DNA of 64,000 nucleotides from Blastocatellia bacterium (GCA_003168335.1 PMSM01000014.1:1-64000); one strand, 5' to 3'. Shown: positions 31,844-41,406, counted from the first letter of the stretch. The notes: a model not told the origin generated them from the sequence alone. Numbers and translations are program-made.

Positions 31844-32121
31844 TAGTGGTAGTCCTCGTAATCCAGGTTGTACGCCTCTGCTGATTCGAACTCAAACGTC
31901 ATCCGCCAGTTTCCATTTACCCATACGGACCAGCGACCACGATCATCACCTTTTAGGCGGTGAAGGCGAAACCCCGGAACGTTCATGTCTTCTATCGAAT
32001 GAGCGGTATCAAGAGCTGCCAATATCATGCGAAGCCGTCTTGAGTGGTGCGGTTGAATGCCGGCCGCGCCGCCCGATTCAAAGAACTTCCTCAGTCCCTT
32101 GTGCCGGAATGATCGAATCAC
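31843..32121 (-). CDS. higB: HigB-type toxin (RelE superfamily)
   Basis: About 92 residues from a GTG giving MIRSFRHKGLRKFFESG, the usual HigB start, against a longer frame from 32163. Other family blocks are KLRR-like HHSRRLRMILAALDTA, PGFRLHRLKGDDRGRWSVWVNGNWRMTFEF, and YNLDYEDYH. HigB cuts mRNA at the ribosome. A complete toxin-antitoxin pair with coupled stop and start. It sits between two copies of the carboxylase gene end, so it may have been carried in. Confidence 0.9.
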   Translation of the reverse strand: MIRSFRHKGLRKFFESGGAAGIQPHHSRRLRMILAALDTAHSIEDMNVPGFRLHRLKGDDRGRWSVWVNGNWRMTFEFESAEAYNLDYEDYH

Positions 32122-32183
32122 ACATGGATGATAGCGCGTTGCGCAGTACGCAACAAGCGACATTCGAGCGGGACATGGATCGG

Positions 32184-33758
32184 CTACAACGGAATATTCC
32201 CATGCTTCTTGGGTGGGTTGGTGTCGCGCTTATTCTCGAGCAGCGCAAGAGCGCGGATGAGTTTGGGTCTTGTCTGGGCGGGCTCGATCACTTCGTCGAT
32301 GAAGCCGCGTTCGGCGGCAACGTAAGGGCTGGCGAACTTATCTTCCAGTTCAGTCACGCGCGCGCGGCGAGCGGAGGCTTTATCTGAAGCTTCGGCAAGT
32401 TCGCGGCGATAGAGAATATCAACTGCGCCCTCGGGACCCATCACGGCAATCTCCGCCGACGGCCAGGCGAAATTGATGTCAGTGCGAATGTGTTTTGAGC
32501 CCATCACGCAGTACGCGCCGCCGTAGGCCTTGCGCGTAATCACGGTAACCTTCGGAACTGTCGCCTCGGCATAGGCATAGAGAAGCTTTGCGCCGTGCTT
32601 GATGATGCCGCCGTGCTCTTGCGAGATGCCGGGCAGAAATCCGGGCACGTCCTCGAAAGTCACGATTGGAATGTTGAAGCAATCACAGAAGCGCACGAAG
32701 CGCGCGCCTTTCAAAGAGCTGTCGATGTCCAGCACACCGGCGAGATAAGCGGGTTGGTTGGCGACGATACCGACAGGCTTACCATCAAGACGCGCAAAGC
32801 CAACGACGATGTTCATCGCGTATTCGCGATGCACTTCAAAGAAGTAACCGTCATCGACAATCAAATCTATCACTTCACGAATGTCGTAAGGCTGGTTCGA
32901 AGCCTCCGGAACAATCGAATTCAGTTTCGGCTCAATTCTGTCGGGTGAATCTGCCGGCACAACCCGCGGAGCATCGTCCGTGTTGTTCGACGGAACGAAC
33001 GACAGCAGCTCGCGTACCATGCGCAGCGCGTGCTCGTCTGAATCGGCTGAGAAATGCGCGACGCCCGATTTGCGATTGTGCGTCGCCGCACCGCCAAGTT
33101 CTTCTTTGGTCACGTCTTCGTGCGTGACGGTCTTGATCACTTCGGGGCCGGTGATGAACATGTAGGACGTGTCCTTGACCATGATATTGAAGTCAGTGAT
33201 CGCCGGACTGTAGACTGCGCCGCCGGCGCACGGCCCCATGATGCAACTGATTTGCGGCACGACGCCGCTGGCCAAAGTGTTGCGCAAGAAGATGTCGGCA
33301 TAGCCGCCAAGACTGACAACGCCTTCCTGTATGCGCGCGCCGCCGGAATCATTCAGTCCGATGATGGGCGCGCCGACCTTCATCGCCAGGTCCATGACTT
33401 TGCAAATCTTTTCAGCATGCGTTTCGGAAAGGGAACCGCCAAAGACAGTGAAGTCCTGGGCGAAGACAAATACTTTGCGGCCATCAATCAACCCATGACC
33501 GGTAACGACTCCATCGCCGGGATAGATTTCTTTCTCCATCCCAAAGTCCTGCGAACGATGCTCGACTAACTTATCGAATTCCTGGAACGAGCCCTCGTCA
33601 AGAAGAAACTGGACGCGTTCGCGCGCGGTCATCTTGCCGGCGGCGTGCTGCTTTGTGACGCGCGCTGCGCCGCCGCCTTCTTCGGCGCGTTGCTCGCGTT
33701 CGCGCAGTTGATCAAGTTTGGAACGAGATTTCGCGGGTTGCTGTTTTTGTGATGCCAT
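32184..33758 (-). CDS. Acyl-CoA carboxylase, carboxyltransferase beta subunit (PccB-like)
   Basis: A 524-residue biotin-dependent carboxyltransferase using propionyl- or acetyl-CoA. Crotonase-like motifs are GGARIQEGV, then [16 protein letters not shown] (oxyanion/CoA site) and the C-terminal half with [20 protein letters not shown] and [15 protein letters not shown]. Length and ends match the family. The biotin-carboxylase subunit gene is not in the window. Its 3' end occurs a second time at 31392-31523. Confidence 0.9.
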   Translation of the reverse strand: MASQKQQPAKSRSKLDQLREREQRAEEGGGAARVTKQHAAGKMTARERVQFLLDEGSFQEFDKLVEHRSQDFGMEKEIYPGDGVVTGHGLIDGRKVFVFAQDFTVFGGSLSETHAEKICKVMDLAMKVGAPIIGLNDSGGARIQEGVVSLGGYADIFLRNTLASGVVPQISCIMGPCAGGAVYSPAITDFNIMVKDTSYMFITGPEVIKTVTHEDVTKEELGGAATHNRKSGVAHFSADSDEHALRMVRELLSFVPSNNTDDAPRVVPADSPDRIEPKLNSIVPEASNQPYDIREVIDLIVDDGYFFEVHREYAMNIVVGFARLDGKPVGIVANQPAYLAGVLDIDSSLKGARFVRFCDCFNIPIVTFEDVPGFLPGISQEHGGIIKHGAKLLYAYAEATVPKVTVITRKAYGGAYCVMGSKHIRTDINFAWPSAEIAVMGPEGAVDILYRRELAEASDKASARRARVTELEDKFASPYVAAERGFIDEVIEPAQTRPKLIRALALLENKRDTNPPKKHGNIPL

Positions 33759-33787
33759 CAGGTTCGTATCTATGAAACGTCAGTTTG

Positions 33788-33874
33788 AAACGCAAAGGAC
33801 GCAGAGGGCTTCGCAAAGGAACGCAAAGGAATTTCTCGGCGACCTTTGCGGGATCCTTTGCGTCCTTTGCGTTT
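33788..33874. repeat. Inverted repeat with 16-base perfect arms
   Basis: AAACGCAAAGGACGCA (33788-33803) recurs inverted at 33859-33874, and AACGCAAAGG is also repeated directly near 33821. It lies between the carboxylase and permease genes and could act as a strong hairpin. Confidence 0.7.
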
Positions 33875-33897
33875 AGATTGCTCTGGGTATCTTCTCA

Positions 33898-34767
33898 CTA
33901 GCTCACCATGCGCCGCCGCAAACTCCTCATTGCCCATTCGCAGGCGATGATCGCAGATATTACCAGATAAGTAGCCTCATAGACGTGCCGCGAGAGAAAG
34001 CGGCCAGTCAAAAACGCTCGCGTCAAATCGATAGACTCGGTCAGGGGAATCACATAGGCGATAATGCGCAGCCAAGCGGGCAGGACGTCGACGGGAAACC
34101 ACGCGCCGCAAATCAGCATGACCGTGAAGAACGCAGCCATGTAGACGTTGAAGGCGTCGATGTCGTGAACGTGCGCCGTAACTCCCAGCGAGAAGCCCGC
34201 GATAAACACGCTGCCGATAAGCAAAGGCACCGGCGCCAGCACGGCCCACGTTGAGGTCGCGGCGCCAAACACCACCAGCACGATCATGATAATCAACGTG
34301 TCGAATGCGGCGTGTGTAATCGCCCAGAGAACTTCGGCAAAAGCGAGCGATTCAGCATCGACCGGAGTCGCCAGGATGGCGTCGTAGGTTGACTGAAAGA
34401 CCATGCGAAAGTACGCGGCATAGGTAGTCTCAAACATGGCGCGCATCAGGACCGTCAGACCCAGTATGCCGGCGCCGACGAAAGACAGATAAGAAATGCC
34501 CGAGACCTTGCCGGCTACCAGTGCGCCCAAACCCCAACCAAAAGCCAGCACGGAAAAGACCGGCTCGATTGCCGGCGCGATGAGGTTCATCTTCCAGAGA
34601 CGCAGGTGCACTTCGACGTCGCGCCGCCAGACGGCGTACGCGTCGCCGAGATTGACGCGCGAAACGGCGAGCCCGTCTTTCCGCCACGAAAGCTGCGGCG
34701 AGATTGTGCCTCCAGATTTGGCCACGTCATTGAGGCTAACGCGGGGATGGCGATTCGTCAAAAGCAC
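33898..34767 (-). CDS. ABC-2 type transporter permease (NodJ-like)
   Basis: A 289-residue permease with six membrane helices. YLSFVGAGILGLTVLMRAMFETTYAAYFRM and the GAWFPVDVLPAWLRIIAYVIPLTESIDLTRA block are typical of the NodJ/ABC-2 group. The partner ATPase at 38420-39397 has the matching NodI-like type but lies 3.6 kb away with sigma-factor and other genes between. The first 34 residues are polar and poorly conserved, so the true start may be a later GTG. Substrate unknown. Confidence 0.8.
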   Translation of the reverse strand: MLLTNRHPRVSLNDVAKSGGTISPQLSWRKDGLAVSRVNLGDAYAVWRRDVEVHLRLWKMNLIAPAIEPVFSVLAFGWGLGALVAGKVSGISYLSFVGAGILGLTVLMRAMFETTYAAYFRMVFQSTYDAILATPVDAESLAFAEVLWAITHAAFDTLIIMIVLVVFGAATSTWAVLAPVPLLIGSVFIAGFSLGVTAHVHDIDAFNVYMAAFFTVMLICGAWFPVDVLPAWLRIIAYVIPLTESIDLTRAFLTGRFLSRHVYEATYLVISAIIACEWAMRSLRRRMVS

Positions 34768-34828
34768 ATGTGCCGTGGGTGGAGACAGCGCGGCCAGGGC
34801 CGCAATGAAAAAGGAAAGAGATCAACGA

Positions 34829-35052
34829 GCCCGCGATAGCGGGCGGCATGTTAGTAGCCCCGGGCCTAAGCCCGGGGTCTGCAGGCCACTCCCGGCATCA
34901 AGCCCGCAGAGCGGGCGACAGAATTGGCTTGAGAGATTCGACGCAACATGAAATCTCTTTCGCCCCTTTACGGGGCTCGGACTCTTTTCGCCGCTCGTTC
35001 CCCGGGCTTACGCCCCGGGGCTACTGATATGCCGCCTGCTTTGCAGGCTGGT
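34829..35052. repeat. Nested inverted-repeat element
   Basis: GCCCGCGATAGCGGGC (34829-34844) and the following GGCATG, then AGTAGCCCCGGG, are mirrored on the right by CCCCGGGGCTACTGATATGC (35014-35033) and GCCTGCTTTGCAGGC (35034-35048). Inside are several GC-rich hairpins. The 34.8-35.2 kb stretch therefore holds a repeat element and no convincing gene; a 66-codon plus-strand frame there is repeat sequence. Confidence 0.6.
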
Positions 35053-35155
35053 AGAGCGCCCCCTTTAAAGTTAGAAAGGTTTGTAAGAAAAAGACGACTT
35101 AGGAACTTGCTACACGGAGCACAACTGCGGGGCGCAGAGAAAAAGTGATAATGCG

Positions 35156-35196
35156 AAAGGGCCGCTCGAAACTGAATTCGAGCAGCCCTTCTTTGG
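35156..35196 (-). terminator. Terminator downstream of the 35217 gene
   Basis: AAGGGCCGCTCGAA and TTCGAGCAGCCCTT form a 14-pair stem with one wobble, followed on the minus strand by T-rich sequence, 21 bases after the stop. Confidence 0.7.
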
Positions 35197-35216
35197 CTCT
35201 GCGCGAGGGCGCTAGG

Positions 35217-36167
35217 TTACTGCTGATCGGGTTTGGCCGGCATCGGCATGAGGGTGCGCATAGGTTGCTGTTCATGGACAGTGTAATCCGCCGGAACTTC
35301 GAACAGCGAGTGATCCGGTTCCACGCGGTTGATGTTCGTCAGGCGGTAAACAGTTTCGCCTGAGCGCGGATCGGAGTGACGAGTCATGACCATCGTCTGC
35401 AGGTCGGCTGAAAACCAGCGCTCGTCAATTATTTCGATGGCGCGTTCATTGCCGATCTGCCCGGCAGGGATTGTGATGGTAGTTCTGGTGCCCGTCGCAT
35501 TGACGCCCTCGATGGACTGCGTGCCCAGGTCTTCTTTGCGCCAGGCCTTCTTCTCTTTTCCCTCGCTCGTCCTTGCCTCGACTGTGGCTCGAGTGAGTTG
35601 CACCTCACCGCCTGGAGTCGTGTTGAAAGTGAAGTTCTCACCTTCTCCGCCCGACGAACTCACCTTATATCCGGCGCCTGATGTCGCTTGAATGTGCAGG
35701 CCCTGAATCTTTCGCGCCATATGACTGTGTGGTTCAAGCACGTAGGCAACGCCGGCTACAGGGTCGTTAATTGAAATGCTCTGCACCGGCTCGGCGGCGG
35801 CAGAGAAGTTTCCGATCGTTCTCAGCGTTTGTTCCCGGCGCGTGCGGCCTTCGCCATCTCGATAGACTGCGGCCGTGTTGGTATTGACGATGCGATTTCC
35901 GTCGCTCAGGATCTGTGTCATCTCAGTGACGGCTTGCGCAGAGTACGGCGCACCCTTTACCAACTTGTCGAAGCTAAACTCAGAGTTGACGAAAGTGAAA
36001 AAGTTTTCCCGACCGGGCTCGACTTGGCCCGGTCCCTGGAACGAGAAACCGGTGGTCACCTGTCTGTCGAACGTTGTCTGCTTTTCCTGGCCAAACGCGG
36101 AGATCCCGGTTGCCAGCACAATGGCCGCCAGGCCAAAGAGAAATACTGAGGTCTTCTTCATAATCAT
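35217..36167 (-). CDS. Secreted protein of unknown function, third gene of a sigma/anti-sigma operon
   Basis: A 316-residue exported protein (signal peptide about residues 3-24, cleavage near AFGQE). Repeated short strands and a segment RDGEGRTRREQTLRTIG followed by SISINDPVAGVAYVLEPHSHMARKI suggest a beta-rich domain. The C-terminus includes SDPRSGETVYRLTNI and ends near PVH-like YTVHEQQPMRTL. It follows the anti-sigma factor by 67 bases and may be part of its regulon. No known family was recognised. Confidence 0.7.
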   Translation of the reverse strand: MIMKKTSVFLFGLAAIVLATGISAFGQEKQTTFDRQVTTGFSFQGPGQVEPGRENFFTFVNSEFSFDKLVKGAPYSAQAVTEMTQILSDGNRIVNTNTAAVYRDGEGRTRREQTLRTIGNFSAAAEPVQSISINDPVAGVAYVLEPHSHMARKIQGLHIQATSGAGYKVSSSGGEGENFTFNTTPGGEVQLTRATVEARTSEGKEKKAWRKEDLGTQSIEGVNATGTRTTITIPAGQIGNERAIEIIDERWFSADLQTMVMTRHSDPRSGETVYRLTNINRVEPDHSLFEVPADYTVHEQQPMRTLMPMPAKPDQQ

Positions 36168-36234
36168 TTGCCTTTCGGTTTAGCGGGCGCGACGGCCCGG
36201 TTGTTTATGTCGATCGATTAGTTGAAACCACTGC

Positions 36235-37023
36235 TCATCGTACAAAGCGAATTGCGTGAGCCAAACCATCCACGCCCAAGAGGACGTCAGCTTTTACTCG
36301 CTCGTTGGCGCGATCCATATTTACCGGCAGACCGAACGACGCCATGGCTGAACGCGGTAGTTCGACCCGCACCATGCGACCGCCATCTGCAAGATTTGCC
36401 ACGCCGCCATAGGTCACGGGCATAAAATCCGTGGCAATTTCGCTGTTGTCGCCAGGCCCCTTAGGGTTAGCTTGGTTAGTTGTTGGCGTTGCACCGCGGC
36501 GATCATGCCGGACAGCTAGAGCTCGCTGCCGAGGAACTGAAGGTTGAGACTGATCATATCTGCTAGTAGCTGGGACTAGCGGCGACGCCTCGGGAGTTGT
36601 TGGCGGCCTAGCCTGTGCGACTGAAACGGCATTCGTCTTCCCCACGGCCGGCGCTGTCTGACGCGAGCGAAATACTACGAACGTGAACACGACCAGTAGA
36701 AGGGCAGCGATTCCCGCCACCCAATATTTTGGCCAATATTGCTGCCGCGACATCACCGCCGGCGGCAACGCAACCAGAGGACGTTCCCCAAATGCCGCGA
36801 GCAATTGCGTTTCAACCCGCGCAGGTGCGCCGACTGATTCAAAGCTGCCCGCAAAGCTTCTGAGCCGGAGAGTGATCTCAGACTCATCTTCCAATCTCAG
36901 GGCGCAATGCTCGCATTCGCGACTGTGAGCGAGCGCTTCGCCGCGCACACCAGCATCGAGTATTTGTTCGCGAGCGATGTCATTTACAATGTCTTCAAAT
37001 CTTTGGCAATTCATGCGAAGCAC
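36235..37023 (-). CDS. Anti-sigma factor with zinc-binding motif
   Basis: 262 residues. Its N-terminal cytoplasmic domain has HSRECEHC (HxxxCxxC), the ZAS-type zinc site that holds ECF sigma factors. A single membrane helix (about residues 102-120, WVAGIAALLLVVFTFVVF) is followed by a disordered periplasmic linker and a conserved C-terminal domain (FMPVTYGGVANLADGGRMVRVELPRSAMASFGLP). It overlaps the end of the sigma gene by 13 bases, so the two are translated together. Confidence 0.85.
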   Translation of the reverse strand: MLRMNCQRFEDIVNDIAREQILDAGVRGEALAHSRECEHCALRLEDESEITLRLRSFAGSFESVGAPARVETQLLAAFGERPLVALPPAVMSRQQYWPKYWVAGIAALLLVVFTFVVFRSRQTAPAVGKTNAVSVAQARPPTTPEASPLVPATSRYDQSQPSVPRQRALAVRHDRRGATPTTNQANPKGPGDNSEIATDFMPVTYGGVANLADGGRMVRVELPRSAMASFGLPVNMDRANERVKADVLLGVDGLAHAIRFVR

Positions 37024-37628
37024 CTCGCTGTCTTAAGTCTTTCGGCCGACTCAGCCTCGTCCCGGGCCGGTCGCAGCTTTTCGATTAACATCGTGCGGGC
37101 ACGGTGCAATCTGGATCGAACCGTGCCAACCGCGCAGCCCAGCACGCCGGCAGCCTCGGCATAGCTCATATCCTGCAGTTCGCAAAGAACGAGCACTTCG
37201 CGATAGTGGGCCGGCAAACTCAAAACCGCCTTCTGCAGCGATCTAATCTCTTCATTGCGCGCCATCGTGTCCAACTGACTGCTGGCTGAGGGGGCCGCGG
37301 TCGCTGCCGAAACCTCTTCGTTGTCGGATTCACCCAGCATGACAAAAGATCGTTCCTGCTTGAGCCGCCGCAGCACGTAGTTTCTCGCGATTCCCAGCAG
37401 AAACGCGTTCACCGACCCGCGCGTTTCGTCGTAACTGTTTCCTTCACGCATCAGCACCATAAAAACTTCCTGCGTCACGTCCTCGGCCAAATCAGGCGCG
37501 CCAGTCATGTGTAAGGCAAAACGGTAAACTTCGCTCTGACGGCGGCTATACAATTCAGCGAAGGCTTCCTTGTCTCCGCTGAGCATAGTCCTTACGAGTT
37601 CGCTGTCAGTGCGCTGCATCGCCATCAT
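37011..37628 (-). CDS. ECF-type RNA polymerase sigma factor
   Basis: About 205 residues from the ATG at 37628; longer frames overlap the DUF402 gene and lack support. Region 2 is EVYRFALHMTGAPDLAEDVTQEVFMVLM and region 4 is LPAHYREVLVLCELQDMSYAEAAGVLGCAVGTVRSRLHRARTML. It would direct transcription of envelope-stress or related genes when released by the next-gene anti-sigma factor. Confidence 0.88.
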   Translation of the reverse strand: MMAMQRTDSELVRTMLSGDKEAFAELYSRRQSEVYRFALHMTGAPDLAEDVTQEVFMVLMREGNSYDETRGSVNAFLLGIARNYVLRRLKQERSFVMLGESDNEEVSAATAAPSASSQLDTMARNEEIRSLQKAVLSLPAHYREVLVLCELQDMSYAEAAGVLGCAVGTVRSRLHRARTMLIEKLRPARDEAESAERLKTARCFA

Positions 37629-37725
37629 TAGAACCGGAATCGGTGCGGTCACAGTTAATTCACCTGAGGGAAGGGAAAAGTTCCAGAAACTTCTGTGATT
37701 GGATGGAAATCGGCGAGCAATCGGG

Positions 37726-38226
37726 TCACCGGTTCGAGACAAAAGGGTCGACGAAAGGAATTTGCCGAGCTTTGATCATGGCAATCAATTCGCCGACCGC
37801 TTCATGGGACCGCGTTTTGACGTGCTCTGGATAGCCATACCGCGCGGAATTCGCGGCAAACTCTTCCAAATCCAGAATCTGATATGAAAAGTCCGGCCGC
37901 ACCAGAATATCGATATCCAAATCGATGTAAGTAAGACTGCTACTGCCGATGGTCGGCGGCATGTTGACGTTGCAGTAGAACAGTTTTGTAGTGCCGTCCG
38001 CCTCCAGGAATCGGAAGACGTTGTACCAGCGATCGAGCCAATAGTATTCAAGGGTCCGAGTTCCACGCGGAATTTCTCCGAGCAGATGATGTTGCACGTC
38101 GTGGTCGAATTCGGCATCGAGGACGATCAGCCGGTCCTCCTGTCGGGCCATCGTCGCGTCCCAGCGACGATACTCGGTGCCGTCGTACTTGAGGACGCGA
38201 ACGGTAATCTGAGATTGCCTGGTCAT
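37726..38226 (-). CDS. DUF402-family protein
   Basis: 166 residues. The middle has WYNVFRFLEADGTTKLFYCNVNMPPTI and then YIDLDIDILVRPDFSYQILDLEEFAANS, the DUF402 core shared with nucleoside phosphatase-like barrel proteins. Cytosolic; metal-dependent hydrolysis is likely from family knowledge. It lies upstream of and convergent in order with the sigma gene (same strand), with about 100 bases between starts. Confidence 0.8.
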   Translation of the reverse strand: MTRQSQITVRVLKYDGTEYRRWDATMARQEDRLIVLDAEFDHDVQHHLLGEIPRGTRTLEYYWLDRWYNVFRFLEADGTTKLFYCNVNMPPTIGSSSLTYIDLDIDILVRPDFSYQILDLEEFAANSARYGYPEHVKTRSHEAVGELIAMIKARQIPFVDPFVSNR

Positions 38227-38266
38227 GCACGGGGCTTCCGAGCTCTATTCATTCATGCCACGGTAT

Positions 38267-38360
38267 GAAGTCAGTACCACCCGCGTGAGCGGGTGGGTCA
38301 GTCACTCAATGGGCAGGTTGAAACATGGGCCCACCTGCTCACGCAGGTGGTACTGACCTC
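38267..38360. repeat. REP doublet of a second type
   Basis: Arms 38267-38299 and 38327-38360 are inverted, each with TCAGTACCACC and a hairpin built on CCCGCGTGAGCGGG or its variant. The head GTCAGTACC is shared with the REPs at 30736 and 31355, so the two belong to one superfamily of repeats. Confidence 0.8.
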
Positions 38361-38419
38361 AATAATGTGACAAAGGCCCCTCATGAAGCGATGACGCCGA
38401 GACTCTGCATGAAATAAAC

Positions 38420-39397
38420 CTACTGACTCGGCGAGCCGGCCCTGGTCTCGTCGTTGTCGCTGACGAGCTGCAGGAAAACGTCTTCGAGGTTAGAGAGGCG
38501 GATCATCCGGCGCCGGCCCTCGTACTCTTTCATGATCGGCGTGAGCGTTTCCGCGTCAGCGGCGAAATAGAAATGCGCGTTGCTCCGAGTCACGGCGCTG
38601 ACGCCATTTCGCGCCGCACGCAGGGGCAGATCGCCGACGTCGCGCACCTCCAGCGCAAATCGCGATACCTGCGCCGAAACCAACTCGCGTGGGGTCCCCG
38701 TTGCCAGGATCTTTCCGTGATCTATTACGACCAGACGCTCACAAAGCTTTTCGGCCTCTTCCATGTAATGCGTGGAGAGCAGAATTGTAACGCCGCTCAC
38801 GCGCCGCAGCTCTTCCAGTTTCTGCCAGATTTCCTGACGAACTTGAGGATCCAGACCAGTAGTAGGCTCGTCCAACACTAACAGCCGCGGCTCGTGCAGA
38901 AGCGACCTCGCGATCATCAGCCGCCGTTTCATGCCGCCTGACAGGTGATCGATTTTGGCGTCCGCCCGCTCGCTCAAGCCAATGAAGTCGAGCAACTCCG
39001 CGGCACGTTGCGCGGCCCTTGTCTTTGGAATGCGATAGTAGCTAGCGTAAACGATCAGGTTCCGCAGGACATTCAAATCAGGATCGAGGTTGTTCTCCTG
39101 GGGGACAACTCCGATCAGAGATCGAATTTCTCGAGCCTGCGTCCGCACGTCGCGGCCTTCGACAAAAAGTTCGCCGGAGGTGAGCGGCGTGCGACAGGCA
39201 ATCATTCGCATCGTCGTAGACTTGCCCGCACCGTTTGGTCCGAGCAGGCCAAAGGTTTCGCCGCGACTTACGGAAAAATCAATCGCATCAACCGCGGGCT
39301 GCCGGCCGTAAACTTTTGTCAGGGCTCTCGCCTGGACTACGACAGGGGGTTTGGAGTTGAGTACAGGATGTAGAGATTCAAGCGCAGTGTTCGTCAT
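38420..39397 (-). CDS. ABC transporter ATP-binding protein (NodI-like)
   Basis: About 325 residues from the ATG at 39397. Walker A is GLLGPNGAGKSTT, the ABC signature is HLSGGMKRRL, Walker B is LLVLDEPTTGLD, and the H-loop is LLSTHYMEEAE. The C-terminal extension (about 100 residues, to DVFLQLVSDND) is common in NodI/CcmA-type exporters. It probably pairs with the ABC-2 permease at 33898, although 3.6 kb of other genes lie between. Transaldolase is next upstream on the same strand. Confidence 0.88.
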   Translation of the reverse strand: MTNTALESLHPVLNSKPPVVVQARALTKVYGRQPAVDAIDFSVSRGETFGLLGPNGAGKSTTMRMIACRTPLTSGELFVEGRDVRTQAREIRSLIGVVPQENNLDPDLNVLRNLIVYASYYRIPKTRAAQRAAELLDFIGLSERADAKIDHLSGGMKRRLMIARSLLHEPRLLVLDEPTTGLDPQVRQEIWQKLEELRRVSGVTILLSTHYMEEAEKLCERLVVIDHGKILATGTPRELVSAQVSRFALEVRDVGDLPLRAARNGVSAVTRSNAHFYFAADAETLTPIMKEYEGRRRMIRLSNLEDVFLQLVSDNDETRAGSPSQ

Positions 39398-39421
39398 TAA
39401 CCCTACACCTATCGCTACCAT

Positions 39422-40075
39422 CTAGGCTTTGGCTGCCCGCTTGTTCCAGTCCGCGAGAAACTGGTCCTGGCCCTTGTCGGTGAGCGGATGCTTCAGTAGT
39501 TGCTCGAGCACTTTGTAAGGCATGGTCGCGATGTCCGAACCCAGGCGGGCCGCTTCGATGACGTGAATCGGACTGCGCAGGCTCGCCGCCAGCACTTCTG
39601 TCTTCCAGCCATAGTTGTCGTAGATCTCAATAATCTCTTCGAGCAAACGCAGACCGTTGTCTCCGATGTCGTCGAGCCGACCAAGGAAGGGACTGATGAA
39701 CGATGCGCCGGCTTTGGCGGCACAGATTGCCTGAGCTGCCGAGAAGCACAGGGTGACATTCACCTTGATTCCTTCGTCGTTGAGAATTCGTGTCGCTTCA
39801 AGGCCGTCGACGGTGAGCGGGCATTTGATGACCACGTTCGGCGCGATCTTCACGTATTCGCGTCCCTCTCGCAGCATATCGTCTTTCACGGGGCTGGTTA
39901 CTTCGGCCGAAACCGGGCCCGAAACAATCTTGCAGATTTCGGCAATGTGCTGTTTGAAGTCGACGTTGCCTTCCCTTGAAATAAGAGTCGGGTTGGTGGT
40001 CACGCCATCGGCGAGTCCCAGAACTGCGGCCTTGCGAATCTCGTCGAGGTTCGCCGTATCGAGAAAGAACTTCAT
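39422..40075 (-). CDS. Transaldolase / fructose-6-phosphate aldolase-like
   Basis: A 217-residue single-domain TIM barrel of the small transaldolase (TalC/MipB) group, in the non-oxidative pentose phosphate pathway. Seen are [33 protein letters not shown] (catalytic Lys) and [32 protein letters not shown]. Length and motif order are normal. Its stop is 24 bases before the start chosen for the ABC ATPase. Confidence 0.9.
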   Translation of the reverse strand: MKFFLDTANLDEIRKAAVLGLADGVTTNPTLISREGNVDFKQHIAEICKIVSGPVSAEVTSPVKDDMLREGREYVKIAPNVVIKCPLTVDGLEATRILNDEGIKVNVTLCFSAAQAICAAKAGASFISPFLGRLDDIGDNGLRLLEEIIEIYDNYGWKTEVLAASLRSPIHVIEAARLGSDIATMPYKVLEQLLKHPLTDKGQDQFLADWNKRAAKA

Positions 40076-40244
40076 AGATGCCTCCTGAATTTCTGCTGGG
40101 CATTAAATATAAGCGAAACGTCGCGGGAATGACAGGGGCAAGAGAGCAGACCGGGATCGCAGGACGACTTCACGGTTTGAAGCGAGGTTATGGCGAAGGG
40201 CGAACTATCCAGAGGGCTCGAGGTTGACGGAAGAATACTTCGCG

Positions 40245-40284
40245 AAGAAAAAGGGCGTACCTGCCCAGCCGGCACATACGCCCA
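40245..40284 (-). terminator. Terminator after the 40307 gene
   Basis: GGGCGTA (40253-40259) and TACGCCC (40277-40283) pair with a GC-rich inner loop; on the minus strand the stem is followed by TTTTTCTTCG. Confidence 0.7.
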
Positions 40285-40306
40285 GTTCACATCCGCCAGC
40301 GCGGAA

Positions 40307-40951
40307 TTATTGACATTGCCAGGCGGTGGCGCCAAATGAGTGATTGCAGAATGGCCCGTTCAGGATTTTGACCCGAGCACTGTTGATTGTCAGGACCATG
40401 TATTGACTCAGGCTCGCCGTGGAATCATCGGCCGAACCTTGATGGTTAATCCAACGGCGCAGACTTCTGTCGTAGACGGCCATCCAAACCGTCCCGGCCG
40501 CCATCGCCATGTTGTCGTTCAACTGCGCCGCATAGTTAGCTGTTGCACTGCGCGAGAACGAATAAAAGCCGACTCCGTTGTCAGAAATATTGCTGACCCA
40601 GGCGCGTCCCGGATTGGTAGCCGAGTACAGCGCCGAGTCGTAAACGAACAAGCCTCGGCCACCGTAAATGAGGGCCATCGTGTTGCTGGTTTTGCAGTAC
40701 GCCGGCTGGATGCTTATGTTCGGAGTCGTCGGAATGACAAGCCATGCATTGTTCTTTGTGTCATGCACGTAACCCGCGCCCCACTGGTTCATGTAGAGTT
40801 CGATCGCTGTGTTGGTCACCCTGCGATATGAGTAACGTGAGAGGTCCGTTGGCTGAGAACTCTGCGGTGTGCCGGCCCGCGTGACTATGAATGACAAGCA
40901 AAGCAGAGATGCCATGGCCAGGCAAGAGAAGATAGTGTGTGCCTTTTTCAT
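40307..40951 (-). CDS. Secreted protein of unknown function
   Basis: 214 residues with a signal peptide (LAMASLLCLSFIVTRAG). The mature part is rich in Ser, Thr, Asn and Tyr and looks like a beta-propeller or beta-sandwich (YVHDTKNNAWLVIPTT, LFVYDSALYSATNPGRAWVS, WMAVYDRSLRRWI). The last Cys pair may form a disulfide. No family recognised. Confidence 0.7.
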   Translation of the reverse strand: MKKAHTIFSCLAMASLLCLSFIVTRAGTPQSSQPTDLSRYSYRRVTNTAIELYMNQWGAGYVHDTKNNAWLVIPTTPNISIQPAYCKTSNTMALIYGGRGLFVYDSALYSATNPGRAWVSNISDNGVGFYSFSRSATANYAAQLNDNMAMAAGTVWMAVYDRSLRRWINHQGSADDSTASLSQYMVLTINSARVKILNGPFCNHSFGATAWQCQ

Positions 40952-41406
40952 TTCAATCCTCCTCGTGTTTATGAATGCCGCTTACGCTGATTGTCGTAGC
41001 GCATGGCTCCGCGTAATCAATACAAGCCTTGCGCATACCGATGATTGGCGCTCCCTTTATTGGCAACGAGTGTACCGAAGTTTTTCGGGGGAGATGGTTC
41101 GCAAATATTGGGATTTGGTAACTATCGCCGCGGAAAATCACGCATGAACAGTGGAAGAGTTCGCTACCAAATCCTCACGTGGACTAAGAAATATGGCCCA
41201 CACAAATGACCGGACCATACTTGGGGTAACTCAGGAGACGGAGTTGCCCGATACCGTCTATTTCGCAACCATATCGGCTAACCCACCGGCCTGAGTGCGT
41301 CTCACCGCGCGGGCTAATCACAACCCGATGCATTGGAATGCTAATTGCGATGTAGCGCAGGGAACTTACTTTCCCCTCAGCTCCTCTCCCCAACGAGGAG
41401 GCAGTC
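40952..41406. other. Divergent intergenic region without recognised features
   Basis: 455 bases between divergent genes. Short frames exist but none has coding character or a ribosome site. Promoters for both neighbours should be here, but no clear consensus could be assigned. A ribosome site (GAGGAGG) lies before the 41407 gene. Confidence 0.4.

Noticed and set aside
34948-35148. 66-codon plus-strand ORF
   Set aside because: It is made of palindromic repeat sequence and has no homologue-like features.
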